The position numbers and the translations under genes are program-made. From Verrucomicrobiota bacterium (GTDB taxonomy: Bacteria; Verrucomicrobiota; Kiritimatiellia; CAJWTS01), in NCBI GenBank assembly GCA_027623315.1, contig JAQBYD010000035.1:1-41762 (forward strand): 41,762 bases of DNA, read 5' to 3'. How positions within the stretch are numbered: the first letter of the stretch is position 1; every line of letters begins with the position of its first letter. This document shows, in pieces, positions 17,673 through 26,987 of the stretch. Under the pieces are notes generated by a model. That model was not told the origin of the DNA and searched no databases. It worked only from the letters and a program-made list of their open reading frames with translations.

Positions 17673-18815
17673 ATGACCCATAAATCTGAACAAATGGCCC
17701 CTTTTCAGCTGGTATTCGGAGATGATGAATTTCACGTCACCGCGGCCGCCCGTGAGATTGTCGATGCCCTCGTTCCAGAGGAGGAGCGAGTATTTGGACT
17801 TGAGTCGCTCGACGGTCGCGCGGATACCGTCGATCACGCTCTGTCGATTTTACGCCGGCTTGAGGAGTCGTTGTTTACGCTGAGCTTCCTTGGCGGACGA
17901 AAACTTGTCTGGCTGCAGGACGCCAACTTCCTCTACGACACCATTATTGGCCGTTCCGAAGGAGTCAAGAGTGGCGTTTCCGCGCTGGCGGCATCCGTCA
18001 AATCGGGGCTCCCCGATGGCCATGTTCTCCTGGTCACCGCGCCGAAGGTTGATAAGCGGATGAGCCTGTACAAGTCGGCATCAGAGATCGGCCAGGTGCA
18101 GATTTTCGATCAACCCAATAAACCGCAGCAGGCCGACAAGGCGGCGCGTGGACTGTTCACCGACTGGGCATCAGATCTGGGACTCCAGGCTCGCCAGGAT
18201 GTTGTCGCGGCTTTTGTCGAGCGCGCCGGTACCGATACCCGGACGATCATGAATGAACTGGAGAAGCTGGGTGTCTACCTGGGCGAGGAAAGATCGCTTA
18301 GCACGGACGAGGTCGAGAGGCTTGTCACGCCCTCGCGTGAGATCCCTGCCTGGGACCTGGCGGATGCCATTGGTCGCCGTGACCTGCCGAGGGCGCTGTC
18401 CGTCTTGCGCCAACTCGTCTTTCAGCGCGTATCGCCGATCGCTCTGATAGCCGGAATCGAGGGGCGCTTTCGAGATCTTGTTCTGCTTGGTGAGGCGCTC
18501 GATCACGGTTGGGCGGCGCTCTCATCGTCGGGTCGGCAGGACCAACTCAATTGGCAGGGCCTTCCTCTCGAGGTGGCCGAGCAGTACGATGACATGCTCA
18601 AGGCGGATCCGCGAAAGCTCAACCCGTATCGCGCATCAATCCTGGCTTCGCAGGCCCGGAACTATAGCGCGGCCGAGTTGGAATGGTGCCAGCGAGCGAC
18701 ATTGAGAACTCACAAGCGGTTGGTGTCGACGGGTCTTCCGGCCGCGGTGATTCTCGAACTCTTGGTCGTGGACCTGATACGCCCCAAGGGGCGTAAGAGG
18801 GCACCTCGAGAGTAA
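17673..18815 (+). CDS. holA: DNA polymerase III delta subunit
   Basis: Delta opens the beta sliding clamp within the clamp loader. The chosen start gives 380 residues. Features: FQLVFGDDEFHV near the N-terminus (family pattern y.l.GdEe.l), FTLSFLGGRKLVWL in the first Rossmann-like domain, an AAA-like lid region with NELEKLGVYLG and IPAWDLADAIGRRD, and a C-terminal collar domain (LRTHKRLVSTGLPAAVILELLVVDLI). The frame is open to 17583, but the promoter candidate and family start support 17673; ATG 17694 is another possibility. Its TAA touches the 3' end of tRNA-Thr on the other strand. Confidence 0.83.
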   Translation: MTHKSEQMAPFQLVFGDDEFHVTAAAREIVDALVPEEERVFGLESLDGRADTVDHALSILRRLEESLFTLSFLGGRKLVWLQDANFLYDTIIGRSEGVKSGVSALAASVKSGLPDGHVLLVTAPKVDKRMSLYKSASEIGQVQIFDQPNKPQQADKAARGLFTDWASDLGLQARQDVVAAFVERAGTDTRTIMNELEKLGVYLGEERSLSTDEVERLVTPSREIPAWDLADAIGRRDLPRALSVLRQLVFQRVSPIALIAGIEGRFRDLVLLGEALDHGWAALSSSGRQDQLNWQGLPLEVAEQYDDMLKADPRKLNPYRASILASQARNYSAAELEWCQRATLRTHKRLVSTGLPAAVILELLVVDLIRPKGRKRAPRE

Positions 18816-18887
18816 GCCACCGAACGGATTCGAACCGCTGACCTGATCATTACGAATGACCTGCTCTGCCAACTGAGCTACGGTGGC
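18815..18887 (-). tRNA. tRNA-Thr (anticodon CGT)
   Basis: The - strand folds into a full cloverleaf: acceptor GCCACCG/CGGTGGC, D arm GCTC...GAGC, anticodon stem GGTCA/TGATC with loop TTCGTAA (anticodon CGT, decoding ACG), five-base variable loop, and T arm AGCGG-TTCGAAT-CCGTT. CCA is not encoded. The discriminator would be U, at 18815, which is also the last base of the holA stop codon on the opposite strand. Confidence 0.95.
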
Positions 18888-18909
18888 GCTCTCGGAATTG
18901 AGGGGCCGT

Positions 18910-18938
18910 AGGATGCCTCGATCCAGTTCCGAAGTCAA
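18910..18938 (-). promoter_or_regulatory. Candidate promoter for tRNA-Thr
   Basis: On the - strand TTGACT (18938-18933) and CATCCT (18915-18910) are spaced by 17 bases. The tRNA begins 22 bases further on, a normal leader length for a tRNA transcript. The tsaE gene ends upstream at 19003, so tRNA-Thr likely has its own promoter. Confidence 0.45.
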
Positions 18939-19002
18939 GAGGCACGCGCTGAGTTGAGACTTGCCAGACTTCGGGCCCACGATTCGTGACCTAACCCCGG
19001 CA

Positions 19003-19452
19003 CTATCGCTCCGTGGCGTCGCCCGGCCACGCTATTTCAATGGTCCGCTCATCTGGTGCAGCGCCGTGCCGCAGCGTGATGTGGATCGTGGCCGAAGGCA
19101 GGAGCGCTTGCGCGCGCTCAGCCCATTCGATCGCCTTAATGCCGACCGGGTCGTCAAAGAGATCCTCAAGGCCGAGCATAAGGGCCTCATTTTCATCCTG
19201 GACCCTGTAGAGATCAACATGGGTCAGCGGTGGATCTCCGGCGTATTCCTGGATCAGGGTGTAGGTGGGACTCGTCACGGGTTGCTCGATTCCCAGCGCA
19301 GCGGCGAGGCCCTGCACGAAGTGCGTCTTTCCCGCGCCCAGTTCTCCATGCAAGGCAAGCACGGCGCAGGCAGGGAGGCGAGGGAGCAGATCCTGCGCGA
19401 TTCGCAGCGTCTCCTCCGGACTACGTGATCGTGTGGTCTCGGAAATGCTCAT
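19003..19452 (-). CDS. tsaE: tRNA threonylcarbamoyladenosine biosynthesis ATPase TsaE
   Basis: Works with TsaB and TsaD to make t6A37 on ANN-decoding tRNAs. The start at 19452 gives 149 residues. Seen: P-loop HGELGAGKTHF (K42), switch-like SPTYTL (61-66), HVDLYR (78-83), EAIEWAER-type segment KAIEWAERA. The chosen ATG has GGAG about 6 bases upstream; the longer open frame lies within thiL. It overlaps thiL by 32 bases. A gene encoding tRNA-Thr, itself a t6A substrate, stands just downstream; this adjacency may be accidental. Confidence 0.93.
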   Translation of the reverse strand: MSISETTRSRSPEETLRIAQDLLPRLPACAVLALHGELGAGKTHFVQGLAAALGIEQPVTSPTYTLIQEYAGDPPLTHVDLYRVQDENEALMLGLEDLFDDPVGIKAIEWAERAQALLPSATIHITLRHGAAPDERTIEIAWPGDATER

Positions 19453-20377
19453 ATCCTGCTCCATCCAGCGGACACACGGTCTCGCCGTCGAGTTCAAGGC
19501 ATCGGGTGCCATGCTCCGAATCCTGTACGGTTCCGATTGCGGTACACGCCAACTCGAAGCGCTGCCTCCATGCGGCCTCGAAATCGCGCGATCTATTGCC
19601 GGAAACACAAAAGAGGAGTTCGTAATCTTCTCCATCTGCGAGCGCGTGCCGGAGTCGTTGTGCGGGGTCGTCGCCGGCCACGGTCGCGGAGATGGGGATT
19701 TTTGACCCGTCTAGAAGCATGCCACATCCGCTTGACGCTGCCAGTCGCCCGGCATCAATGGCCAGCCCGTCGCTAATGTCGATCGCGGCGGACGCGACAC
19801 CTTGCTGCCTTAACCACAGCCCCTCGTCGATTCGCGGGTCGAACGACAGGTGCTTGCTGTGGATGCTGCCGCCAAGCGAACCGGTGACGTAAACGGAATC
19901 TCCTGGTCGTGCGGTGGATCTAAGCAAGGCGGTGCCTCGCGGAACGGTTCCCATGCAGAAGACGTGGAGTTGCAGCGAGTCCCCGCGGCTGGTGTCACCT
20001 CCAATGATGGACAATCCGACTCGGCGGGCCAGTTGTTCGGCTCCGGAGCAACAAGCCTCGAGGCGTTCGACGTCCTGGTCTTGCCGACACACCAGGTTGA
20101 TCAAGCCCCACGCCGGGACGGCGCCCGTCGCGGCAAGATCGCTCAGGCAGCGCCCCAATGCCTTGTGGCCTACTTTCGTGGCATCCGCATCCGGCTCAAA
20201 ATGTATGGACTCGAGCACCGCGTCGGACGTGAGAACCAAGTCGGTATCCTGCGACCACGCGGGCGACACGATCGCGCAATCGTCACCAATCCCGACGCTG
20301 ACGTCCTGCCCCGCGGAGAAGACGTCGGCGAAGCGTTCTATCGCCTTGCGCTCGCCAAGTTCGGAAAGGCGGGTCAT
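19421..20377 (-). CDS. thiL: Thiamine-monophosphate kinase
   Basis: Phosphorylates thiamine monophosphate to thiamine pyrophosphate, the last step of cofactor synthesis. The 318-residue protein has the PurM/AIR-synthase-like two-domain fold: ELGERKAIERF start, GIGDDCAIV (ATP/Mg site), SDAVLESIHF, GHKALGRCLSDLAATGA, GGDTSRGD, AIDISDGLAIDAGRL and DGEDYELLF. Complete and intact. It begins inside the glycosyltransferase stop codon (ATGA overlap) and overlaps tsaE at its end. Confidence 0.96.
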   Translation of the reverse strand: MTRLSELGERKAIERFADVFSAGQDVSVGIGDDCAIVSPAWSQDTDLVLTSDAVLESIHFEPDADATKVGHKALGRCLSDLAATGAVPAWGLINLVCRQDQDVERLEACCSGAEQLARRVGLSIIGGDTSRGDSLQLHVFCMGTVPRGTALLRSTARPGDSVYVTGSLGGSIHSKHLSFDPRIDEGLWLRQQGVASAAIDISDGLAIDAGRLAASSGCGMLLDGSKIPISATVAGDDPAQRLRHALADGEDYELLFCVSGNRSRDFEAAWRQRFELACTAIGTVQDSEHGTRCLELDGETVCPLDGAGYEHFRDHTIT

Positions 20378-21468
20378 GTCGCGAAAGTCGAACTGGCTTT
20401 GAGCAGAGGATCGAGGTGTTCGTGCAGCAGTTTCTCAAGATCCAGCGCACGATAGTCTTTCAGTCGTGCGCACTGCCTGGCGACGACGGCGCTCCGCAGA
20501 TCCGGGTCGTGCGCCAGGCGGCCCATCGACTCCGCGATGGCTGCATGGTCCCTGGTGTGAAACAGGACGCCACTACCGGCCAGCGTCTCGGGCACGGCGC
20601 CGGCCGCATAGGCGACGATGGGCAACTGATGCACCATCCCTTCCACGAGTGGCACGCAGAACCCCTCATGCTCGCTCATGCACAGGAGGATGTCTGCAAC
20701 CTGGTAGTACGCGTTGAGCTGGGGTTGCGGTACCGACCCGGTGAAGTGAACGTCTCGAAGGTCCAGCTTAAGGGTCAAGCTGAGAAGCAAGTGATAGTAG
20801 GGCTCCGTGCCGGCGTACGAGCCCACGTGGAAGAAGCGTGAATGCGGTTCCACCGTTTTCTGGAAGCAGTCAAAGGCGAGAAGTGAGTCCTCGATGCGCT
20901 TGTTGGGTGCGCACCGGCCCACCGAGAGAATATTGATTGAACGGTCGGAGTACCGGCGCTGCACGCCGCGGTCCGGGGATCCGGTCAGGCGGTCCAGATT
21001 CAGCGGCAGTGGCAGCACGTCGACCTTGTCGTATCCGGCACCGCGAAGCTCATCGGCGTTGAATCGGCTGACCGCCAGGTTGATGTCGGCTACTCCCGCC
21101 AGTTCATCTCGCTGCTTTTGTCCCCACTCCAGCATGCGTGCCGTTTGACCGTGGATGAGCCGGTAGAAGTGGGACGGTGTGATGTTGTGGTAGACGATAA
21201 CCTTGCGACAGGGCAGGCGGCGAAAGATATCGTTAACGGCGGAGCCAATCGAGAGATGCAGGATGGCGATACCCTCGGGATCGGGTGCCGTCGCGAACTC
21301 CGCGGCGTCGTGAGCGTCTTTGCGAAGCTCCGGTAGGATCCGCTGCCGCTCACTGAAGATCCTGGAGTCGATACCCCACGACCTGAAGATGTCGCGCATG
21401 TCCAGCGCGGCATTTGAGATGGCATCGCCCTTGGCGAACCCGGCTACGAATTGATGTATGGATGACAT
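20374..21468 (-). CDS. Glycosyltransferase family 4
   Basis: A 364-residue GT-B fold retaining glycosyltransferase. The C-terminal half has the nucleotide-sugar site: INILSVGRCAPNKRIED (start of the second Rossmann domain) and EHEGFCVPLVEGM, the E-x7-E motif of family GT4. The N-terminal half includes HLSIGSAVND and YHNITPSHFY. It may act on a cell-surface polysaccharide or glycolipid; substrate cannot be told. It lies 50 bases after the TPR lipoprotein gene and is coupled to thiL by an ATGA overlap. Confidence 0.9.
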   Translation of the reverse strand: MSSIHQFVAGFAKGDAISNAALDMRDIFRSWGIDSRIFSERQRILPELRKDAHDAAEFATAPDPEGIAILHLSIGSAVNDIFRRLPCRKVIVYHNITPSHFYRLIHGQTARMLEWGQKQRDELAGVADINLAVSRFNADELRGAGYDKVDVLPLPLNLDRLTGSPDRGVQRRYSDRSINILSVGRCAPNKRIEDSLLAFDCFQKTVEPHSRFFHVGSYAGTEPYYHLLLSLTLKLDLRDVHFTGSVPQPQLNAYYQVADILLCMSEHEGFCVPLVEGMVHQLPIVAYAAGAVPETLAGSGVLFHTRDHAAIAESMGRLAHDPDLRSAVVARQCARLKDYRALDLEKLLHEHLDPLLKASSTFAT

Positions 21469-21518
21469 GAAACGGCAGGCGAGGTGGCCCCGGCGTCCAG
21501 CCGGAGTGTCGGGATTTG

Positions 21519-23321
21519 CTATTCCGTCGTCTCGGGCTCGACTTGGGGCTGAACGCTCTGGCGCAGGACGTCCGGATCAATTCCGTGCTCACGGAGTTTG
21601 TTCGCCAGGCTCTCATTCGCCGGGTTGAGACGGAAGCTCTGCTCCCACGCTTTGCAAGCGTGCGGAGCGCGATCCTGCGCATCCAGCACGTCGCCGAGAT
21701 GCTCCAGGATGGTTGGGTCTTCCGGCATCTGCTCCAGGGCACGTCGGATCTCTCTCTCGGCCTCGGTGTGCTCATTGCGGCGGTAATAAATCCAGCCGAG
21801 GGTGTCGATGTAGGCCGCGTTGGATGGTTCTTGTTCCAGCGCCTTCAGTACGAAGCGATGCGCCTCCTGTAGATTCTGGTTCAACTCCGCCCACATGTAG
21901 GCGACGTAGTTGTATGCCTGATGATTATCCGGCTGCGCCTCAATACAGCGACGAAACAGCTTCTCCGATCGTTCGATCTGCCGGTCTCTCTCACATGCCG
22001 ATGCGAACCAGAAGAGGAACATGTCGTGCAGGTCTTTATCGGGAGTCTCGAGTCTGAGCGCGATCTTATCGACTTCCTCGAAATGTTTGATCGCGGTGTC
22101 GTAGGAGCCGACGACAAAGTGCATCCAGCCAAGTATGGTGGGAATGTCGGGGTCGTCAGGAAAACGCTCCATGGCATCGGAGAGTGTTCGCGTGGCGTCC
22201 GCGCGGCGCTCCATACGCAGATACAGCAGGGCAAGACGAAGGTGCGGTGTGCTTCCGGCACGTTCATGGCGGCACGCCTTTTCGTAGACCGCAATCGCCT
22301 CTGCAGGCTGTTCGAGCTTCTCGTAGATCTCACCCATGAGGGCGAAAAGGAGGGGGTGATCTTGATCGTCCTCGGCGACACGCTTGAGAATCTCGATCGC
22401 CTCCTGGTTTCGTTCCGTTTGCACGTAGAGAATCGCCAGGCGCAGCGATGCTTTCGGGTTCTGACCCTCCGCGGAGACGGTCTCGAGGGAGCGGATCGCG
22501 CCCGCTTTGTCCCCGACGCGCTCGTGCAGCTCGGCCAGGATCAAGGAGTATCCCATGGGGTGATATTGCGTGTCGGCGGCGAGTTCGCTCAGGACCGCTT
22601 TCGCTTTGGCCGGTTGGTTGAGTTGCAGATAGGAGGAGACAAGCTGCTCGCGAACTTGAAGATTCTCCGGTCGGTGGGTGGCAACGGTGACCAGACAGGC
22701 GTTGGCCTCGTTCGTAAAACCGGAGGCCCGCAAGACGTTCGCGACATGCGGGTAGGTGTCGAGGATGAGGACGGGGTCATCGGCGGCTTTAAGCCCGCGG
22801 TCCAGTGCCTGCATGGCCTTCACGGGTGCGTCGCGCTGCAGCAGCAGAAAGGCGAGCCGCGCATAGGGCATGGCAAGCTTGGGGCGGAGTCGAATGGCCT
22901 CGGTGCATGCTTTGCTTGCCAGTTGGGGTTTGCCCGCGATCTGGGCAAATGCCGCGAGCCTGATGTGGGCGTCGTAAGATTCTGGATGATACGACGTCGC
23001 CGAGCGCATGGTGGAGATGGTGGCGTGAATATCGCCTGTTCGGTATTCTAATTCCGCCGCTTTCAGGAAGTGCTCGAGACGGGACGGGTCGCCCCGGGAC
23101 GCGGCGAGATAATGTTCAAGTGCGTCTGCAAGGCGGGGCGGGCGGTCGTGTTCATACAGAAGCGCCTGGCTGTAATGAGCCAGCGCTTCCGAGAACTCCC
23201 GGGTACCCACGGTAGCGTGGGCCGTGGCGGAACTTGAGGGCGACGACGTGGAGGTGTCACGAGCCGTACGACAGCCCGGGAGGGCCACGGCTGCAATGAC
23301 GATGAGCCGAAGAAGTCGCAT
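21519..23321 (-). CDS. TPR-repeat lipoprotein
   Basis: A 600-residue exported protein. The start at 23321 gives a lipoprotein signal peptide ending in lipobox LPGC (C17), and AAAAGGACC sits upstream. The rest is about 12 or more tetratricopeptide repeats from about residue 40 to 590 (for example AYIDTLGWIYYRRNEHTEAE and TILEHLGDVLDAQDRA). TPR lipoproteins scaffold envelope complexes, including pilus and polysaccharide export machines. Partner unknown. It follows the bS22-like gene by 16 bases and precedes the glycosyltransferase by 50. Confidence 0.88.
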   Translation of the reverse strand: MRLLRLIVIAAVALPGCRTARDTSTSSPSSSATAHATVGTREFSEALAHYSQALLYEHDRPPRLADALEHYLAASRGDPSRLEHFLKAAELEYRTGDIHATISTMRSATSYHPESYDAHIRLAAFAQIAGKPQLASKACTEAIRLRPKLAMPYARLAFLLLQRDAPVKAMQALDRGLKAADDPVLILDTYPHVANVLRASGFTNEANACLVTVATHRPENLQVREQLVSSYLQLNQPAKAKAVLSELAADTQYHPMGYSLILAELHERVGDKAGAIRSLETVSAEGQNPKASLRLAILYVQTERNQEAIEILKRVAEDDQDHPLLFALMGEIYEKLEQPAEAIAVYEKACRHERAGSTPHLRLALLYLRMERRADATRTLSDAMERFPDDPDIPTILGWMHFVVGSYDTAIKHFEEVDKIALRLETPDKDLHDMFLFWFASACERDRQIERSEKLFRRCIEAQPDNHQAYNYVAYMWAELNQNLQEAHRFVLKALEQEPSNAAYIDTLGWIYYRRNEHTEAEREIRRALEQMPEDPTILEHLGDVLDAQDRAPHACKAWEQSFRLNPANESLANKLREHGIDPDVLRQSVQPQVEPETTE

Positions 23322-23337
23322 GGTCCTTTTCCCGTCG

Positions 23338-23427
23338 TTACTTGTTCTTATGTCGGTCGGCACGCGAACGCTTGCGAAGCTTGTGCTTCGTCATCTTCTT
23401 GCGCCGTTTCTTTTTAATCGACCCCAT
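23338..23427 (-). CDS. AURKAIP1/COX24-domain ribosomal mini-protein (bS22/mS38-like)
   Basis: A 29-residue, extremely basic protein: MGSIKKKRRKKMTKHK..., ending DRHKNK. The MGS-x-(I/K)KKRRK-x-M-x-KHK pattern is that of the COX24/AURKAIP1 domain family, known as mS38 in mitochondrial ribosomes and as the small-subunit protein bS22 in mycobacteria. AAAGGA lies about 11 bases upstream of the ATG. It is followed after 10 bases (UAA to the next ATG region) by the TPR lipoprotein gene. The gene is too short for ordinary gene callers. The family match is by pattern recognition, supported by near-identical layout. Confidence 0.82.
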   Translation of the reverse strand: MGSIKKKRRKKMTKHKLRKRSRADRHKNK

Positions 23428-23493
23428 CCAATTACCAGTCCTTTCGCTATATGATACACTGCCGCGGAAGTATCGTCCAACGCATATTTCCGG

Positions 23494-24366
23494 CTACGGA
23501 ATCAGCTTATTCAGGGGCAGTTCGATGATTCCACGTGCCCCGCAAGCCTTTAAGTCCATGATCATGTCTCGAACCACACGCTCTTCAACCACCGACTCGA
23601 TGGCAACCCATCCGGCACTGCTCAAGTCGTTAACCGTGGGTGCTTCCAGTGCGGGTAGGCTCTTGAGGATCTCTTGCACTCGGTCTTTGGGCGCGTTCAT
23701 CTTAAGAAGCACACGACTCTCCGCCTGTAAAGCGCCTTGCACGAGAACGGCAAGTTGCTCGATCTTCGCCTTTTTCCACGGATCTTCCCAGGCGCTCTTG
23801 TTGGCGATCAGGCGGGTGGTGGACTCGAGGACGGTATGGATGATGCGTAGATTGTTGGCCCGAAGCGATGAACCCGTTTCGGTCAGCTCGACAATCGCAT
23901 CGACCAGGTCGGGGGCCTTGACCTCGGTGGCACCCCACGAAAACTCGACGTCGGCCTGGATGCCGTTGTCATCGAGAAATTTCTGAGTCAGGCCCACCGC
24001 TTCGGTAGCGATGCGCTTTCCGTTCAGGTCCTGGATAGACTGGATCGTGGAGTCATTGGGGACGGCGACAACCCACTGCACGGGCCGCATTCCCTGCTTG
24101 GCATAGATGAGTTCGGCGACTTCAACGACATCAGATCCGTTCTCAACGATCCAATCATGTCCGGTCATTCCGGCGTCCAGCATACCCAGTTCGACATATC
24201 GACTGATTTCCTGTGCGCGAATGAGGCGCGGGTCGATATCGGAATCGTCGATCGTCGGAAGGTAGGATCGAGAACCGGTCCGGATCTTGAAGCCGGCCTT
24301 CGACATCAGCTGGAAAGTCGCTTCCTGAAGGCTTCCCTTCGGAAGGCCTAGTACCAATCTACTCAT
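23494..24366 (-). CDS. hisG: ATP phosphoribosyltransferase (long form)
   Basis: First enzyme of histidine synthesis, joining ATP and PRPP. The 290-residue length and a C-terminal domain (about 215-290, ending VRDMIMDLKACGARGIIELPLNKLI) identify the long, self-regulated form HisG(L), whose ACT-like domain binds histidine; it does not need HisZ. Catalytic part: LVLGLPKGSLQEAT start, DAGMTGHDWI, GKRIATEAVGLTQKFL and the PRPP-site-like segment DLVDAIVELTETGSSLRAN. GGAG lies 6 bases upstream of the ATG. No other his genes are in the window. Confidence 0.95.
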   Translation of the reverse strand: MSRLVLGLPKGSLQEATFQLMSKAGFKIRTGSRSYLPTIDDSDIDPRLIRAQEISRYVELGMLDAGMTGHDWIVENGSDVVEVAELIYAKQGMRPVQWVVAVPNDSTIQSIQDLNGKRIATEAVGLTQKFLDDNGIQADVEFSWGATEVKAPDLVDAIVELTETGSSLRANNLRIIHTVLESTTRLIANKSAWEDPWKKAKIEQLAVLVQGALQAESRVLLKMNAPKDRVQEILKSLPALEAPTVNDLSSAGWVAIESVVEERVVRDMIMDLKACGARGIIELPLNKLIP

Positions 24367-24672
24367 TTAGTCTCCACTCTAGTTCTTCGGTAAAAACGCA
24401 AAGCCGCGGATATTAGGGTAGCCGGAGGGTGCTGTACAACATTATTCCACGGGAGCTTGTGCTCAGGACTCCTGCGGGGCCATCACGGCGCTGATTCTGA
24501 ACGCACAAAGATCGTGAAAACCCCATATCGTGGCCGACTTGCTTAGGATTCCCTTGACAGTCGGACTCGATCTTTGGACTCTAGCGGTCGGTCTTCGAGT
24601 GCACGTATATAGGGTTCATCGCACGGCCGACCCGCGTCCGGAGGATAATCGGGAAATTGAGAAAGATTGTAT
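24367..24672. other. 306-base divergent intergenic region between hisG and a lipoprotein gene
   Basis: No gene is supported here. For hisG (- strand) a possible promoter is TTGTAC (24439-24434) with TAATAT (24415-24410), spacer 18. For the lipoprotein gene a perfect TTGACA lies at 24554-24559, but the expected -10 place reads GACTCT or ACTCTA, a poor match. No T-box, riboswitch or histidine leader peptide with a run of His codons was recognised. Confidence 0.5.
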
Positions 24673-25314
24673 ATGTCGCCTGAATCCCTGAAACGAATCG
24701 AGGCGCGACTGTGCGTAGCGCTGGGTCTCGCCTGCACGGTCGCGCTCTCCGGTTGTGCGACGGGTCGCGGAGATGCGACTGTCCTGCGAAACGTGGGTTA
24801 TCACGATGACGGGACGCTTCGCTCCGTGAATCACTCTTACGTGAGCGGAAGTGGAAAAATCGTCTTTCACGGGACATGGATAGAGTGGAGTCGGGACGGA
24901 AAGAAGCGGTTTCAAAGGGTCTACGAGCATGATTCGCCACACGGGCGGTGGGTTGAGTGGGATAATGATGGCACGCTCAAAGAAATCTCGACCTACCAGC
25001 AGGGGCGCCCGGCGAGTCTCTGGACGTTCTGGTCTGGAGATGCCGGAGTCGTGTATGCGTCGTGGGTGCGTTGGGATGACAAGGGACGCAAGCAACAAGA
25101 GCGTTTCTACCGGGCGATGGCGACGGATGAAGCCGATCAGATGTGGGTTCGCCCGGAGCACTTGGCCGCTAGCGGCGGATACAAGAAGGGGCAGCCCTGG
25201 GACGGGCATTTCGTCGTCCGGGATGGATCTGGGGAACCACAAGGTTACATCGTCGAATATTCGGGGGGCAAGCGAGCCCGGCAGTTCCCCCTGGACGAGT
25301 ACCCGCCCCAGTAG
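24673..25314 (+). CDS. Lipoprotein with MORN-2/YwqK-like repeats
   Basis: A 213-residue lipoprotein: signal peptide with lipobox LSGC (C28). The body holds repeats of the kind G.W.EW..DG.....Y..G...G.W..W...G (about 40-150), resembling MORN variant 2 repeats of YwqK-type proteins, followed by a C-terminal [12 protein letters not shown] segment. No catalytic residues are apparent. A TTG at 24667 is also in frame. Pgi starts 8 bases after its stop, so the two probably share a message, although no functional link is obvious. Confidence 0.72.
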   Translation: MSPESLKRIEARLCVALGLACTVALSGCATGRGDATVLRNVGYHDDGTLRSVNHSYVSGSGKIVFHGTWIEWSRDGKKRFQRVYEHDSPHGRWVEWDNDGTLKEISTYQQGRPASLWTFWSGDAGVVYASWVRWDDKGRKQQERFYRAMATDEADQMWVRPEHLAASGGYKKGQPWDGHFVVRDGSGEPQGYIVEYSGGKRARQFPLDEYPPQ

Positions 25315-25322
25315 GGCAACCG

Positions 25323-26954
25323 ATGCCGCTCCCGCTCGCATCTTTGGACCAGGTTCCTGAATGGCACGCTCTCGAATCTCACTTTCGAGAGATTGAACCA
25401 CTCCATCTTCGTTCGCTCTTCGCGGATGACCCGGATCGCGCAGAGAGATTCTCCCTCGAAGCCGCCGGCCTTCGTCTGGACTATTCGAAAAACCGACTCA
25501 CATCACAAACGGTTGAGCACCTCGCGAAACTTGCGGAGAGGACCGGCGTGCGTGCCGGTATCGGTGCGATGTTCGACGGGAGTCGGATCAATGTTACCGA
25601 AGACCGGTCCGTGCTTCACATTGCGCTCCGTCGTCCGGCGGCCAAAGCGCTGACGGTCGATGGTGTCGAGGTGATGGCGGATGTCCATGCCGCCCTGGCA
25701 AAGATGAGCTCGTTCGCCGAGCGCATCCGGAGCGGGTCCTGGCTCGGGTTCACGCAGCGCCGGATTCGCAACGTGGTGAACATCGGGATTGGGGGTTCGG
25801 ATTTGGGTCCGCTCATGGCCGTGGAGGCCCTGAAGCCATACGCGGACCGGGGGTTGACCGTGCGTTTCGTATCCAACGTTGACGGAACCCATCTCAGCGA
25901 ATCCATTCGAGACCTGGACCCGCAGGAAACGTTGTTCATTGTGGCGTCGAAGTCGTTCACCACCCAGGAAACCTTGACCAACGCCGTGTCGGCGAGAGAT
26001 TGGGTCCTGGCCGCGATGAGCGACCAGTCGGCGGTGAAGCATCACTTCGTGGCGCTGTCGACGAGCGCGGAGCGTGTAGCCGAGTTCGGCATCGACGTGG
26101 ATAATATGTTCGAGTTCTGGGATTGGGTAGGCGGGCGCTATTCGCTCTGCTCGGCCGTCGGGCTGTCGCTCATGATCGCCGTCGGCACCGAACACTTCCA
26201 CGACATGTTGAGCGGATTTCACGCCATGGATACGCATTTCGAGGAAGCCCCGCTGGAACAGAATATGCCGGTCCTGCTCGGTTTGATCGGAATCTGGTAC
26301 AACAACTTCTTCGGTTACGACACCCATGCCGTGCTGCCCTATGACCAGTACCTTCACCGCTTTCCGGCATACCTGCAGCAGTTGGATATGGAGAGCAACG
26401 GCAAGAGTGTCGATCGTGCAGGAAAACGTGTGAGATGGAGCACGGGTCCGGTGCTCTGGGGTGAGGCCGGCACGAACGGACAGCACGCGTTCTATCAGCT
26501 GATTCACCAGGGGTCCAGGATCGTGCCGGCAGACCTGATCGGGTTCTGTCGATCCCATAACCATCTTGCGGATCATCACGACAAGCTTGTCGCCAACCTG
26601 ATCGCGCAGGGCGAAGCCCTTGCTTTTGGGAAGACCATGTCCGAAGTCGAAGCCGAGGGCACCGCGGCGTCAATCGTTCCGCACAAGGTGTTCGATGGCA
26701 ATCGTCCAACGAACACGCTGCTGGCCGATCAGCTCACCCCGAAAGTACTCGGCGCGCTGATCGCACTCTACGAACACAAGGTCTTTGTGCAGGGCATCGT
26801 ATGGGGAATCTGCTCGTTCGACCAGTGGGGAGTCCAACTGGGCAAGGAGCTTGCGACGCGCGTTCTGCCCGAACTTCAGTCCGCCACGGCCCTGGAGCAC
26901 GACGCCTCGACGAGCGCCTTAATTCGCCACTATCGTTCCCGACGCAAAGCCTAG
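25323..26954 (+). CDS. pgi: Glucose-6-phosphate isomerase
   Basis: Interconverts glucose-6-phosphate and fructose-6-phosphate. Full length, 543 residues, two SIS domains. Signatures present: [64 protein letters not shown] (catalytic Glu) and [14 protein letters not shown] with the catalytic Lys. The ATG at 25323 lies 8 bases after the lipoprotein gene. Its end is 33 bases from the end of the SprT-like gene on the other strand. Confidence 0.97.
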   Translation: MPLPLASLDQVPEWHALESHFREIEPLHLRSLFADDPDRAERFSLEAAGLRLDYSKNRLTSQTVEHLAKLAERTGVRAGIGAMFDGSRINVTEDRSVLHIALRRPAAKALTVDGVEVMADVHAALAKMSSFAERIRSGSWLGFTQRRIRNVVNIGIGGSDLGPLMAVEALKPYADRGLTVRFVSNVDGTHLSESIRDLDPQETLFIVASKSFTTQETLTNAVSARDWVLAAMSDQSAVKHHFVALSTSAERVAEFGIDVDNMFEFWDWVGGRYSLCSAVGLSLMIAVGTEHFHDMLSGFHAMDTHFEEAPLEQNMPVLLGLIGIWYNNFFGYDTHAVLPYDQYLHRFPAYLQQLDMESNGKSVDRAGKRVRWSTGPVLWGEAGTNGQHAFYQLIHQGSRIVPADLIGFCRSHNHLADHHDKLVANLIAQGEALAFGKTMSEVEAEGTAASIVPHKVFDGNRPTNTLLADQLTPKVLGALIALYEHKVFVQGIVWGICSFDQWGVQLGKELATRVLPELQSATALEHDASTSALIRHYRSRRKA

Positions 26955-26987
26955 AAGAATCTCGCAGCGGCCAACCGCGGCGGATTT

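Noticed and set aside
18815..18887. tRNA-Met or other identity for the - strand tRNA
   Set aside because: The seven-base loop TTCGTAA places CGT at the anticodon, which reads ACG (Thr), not CAT.
21921..23051. + strand open frame (376 codons) opposite the TPR lipoprotein
   Set aside because: Antisense shadow; the - strand gene has TPR periodicity and a lipobox.
24554..24611. Promoter made of TTGACA (24554) and TATATA (24606)
   Set aside because: The spacing is 46 bases, far too long; each half alone lacks a partner.
25503..26579. - strand open frame (358 codons) opposite pgi
   Set aside because: Antisense shadow with biased Arg/His composition; pgi is unmistakable.
26955..26987. Bidirectional terminator between pgi and the SprT-like gene
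   Set aside because: Only a 4-bp GCGG/CCGC stem with poor flanking pairing and no T run could be drawn.
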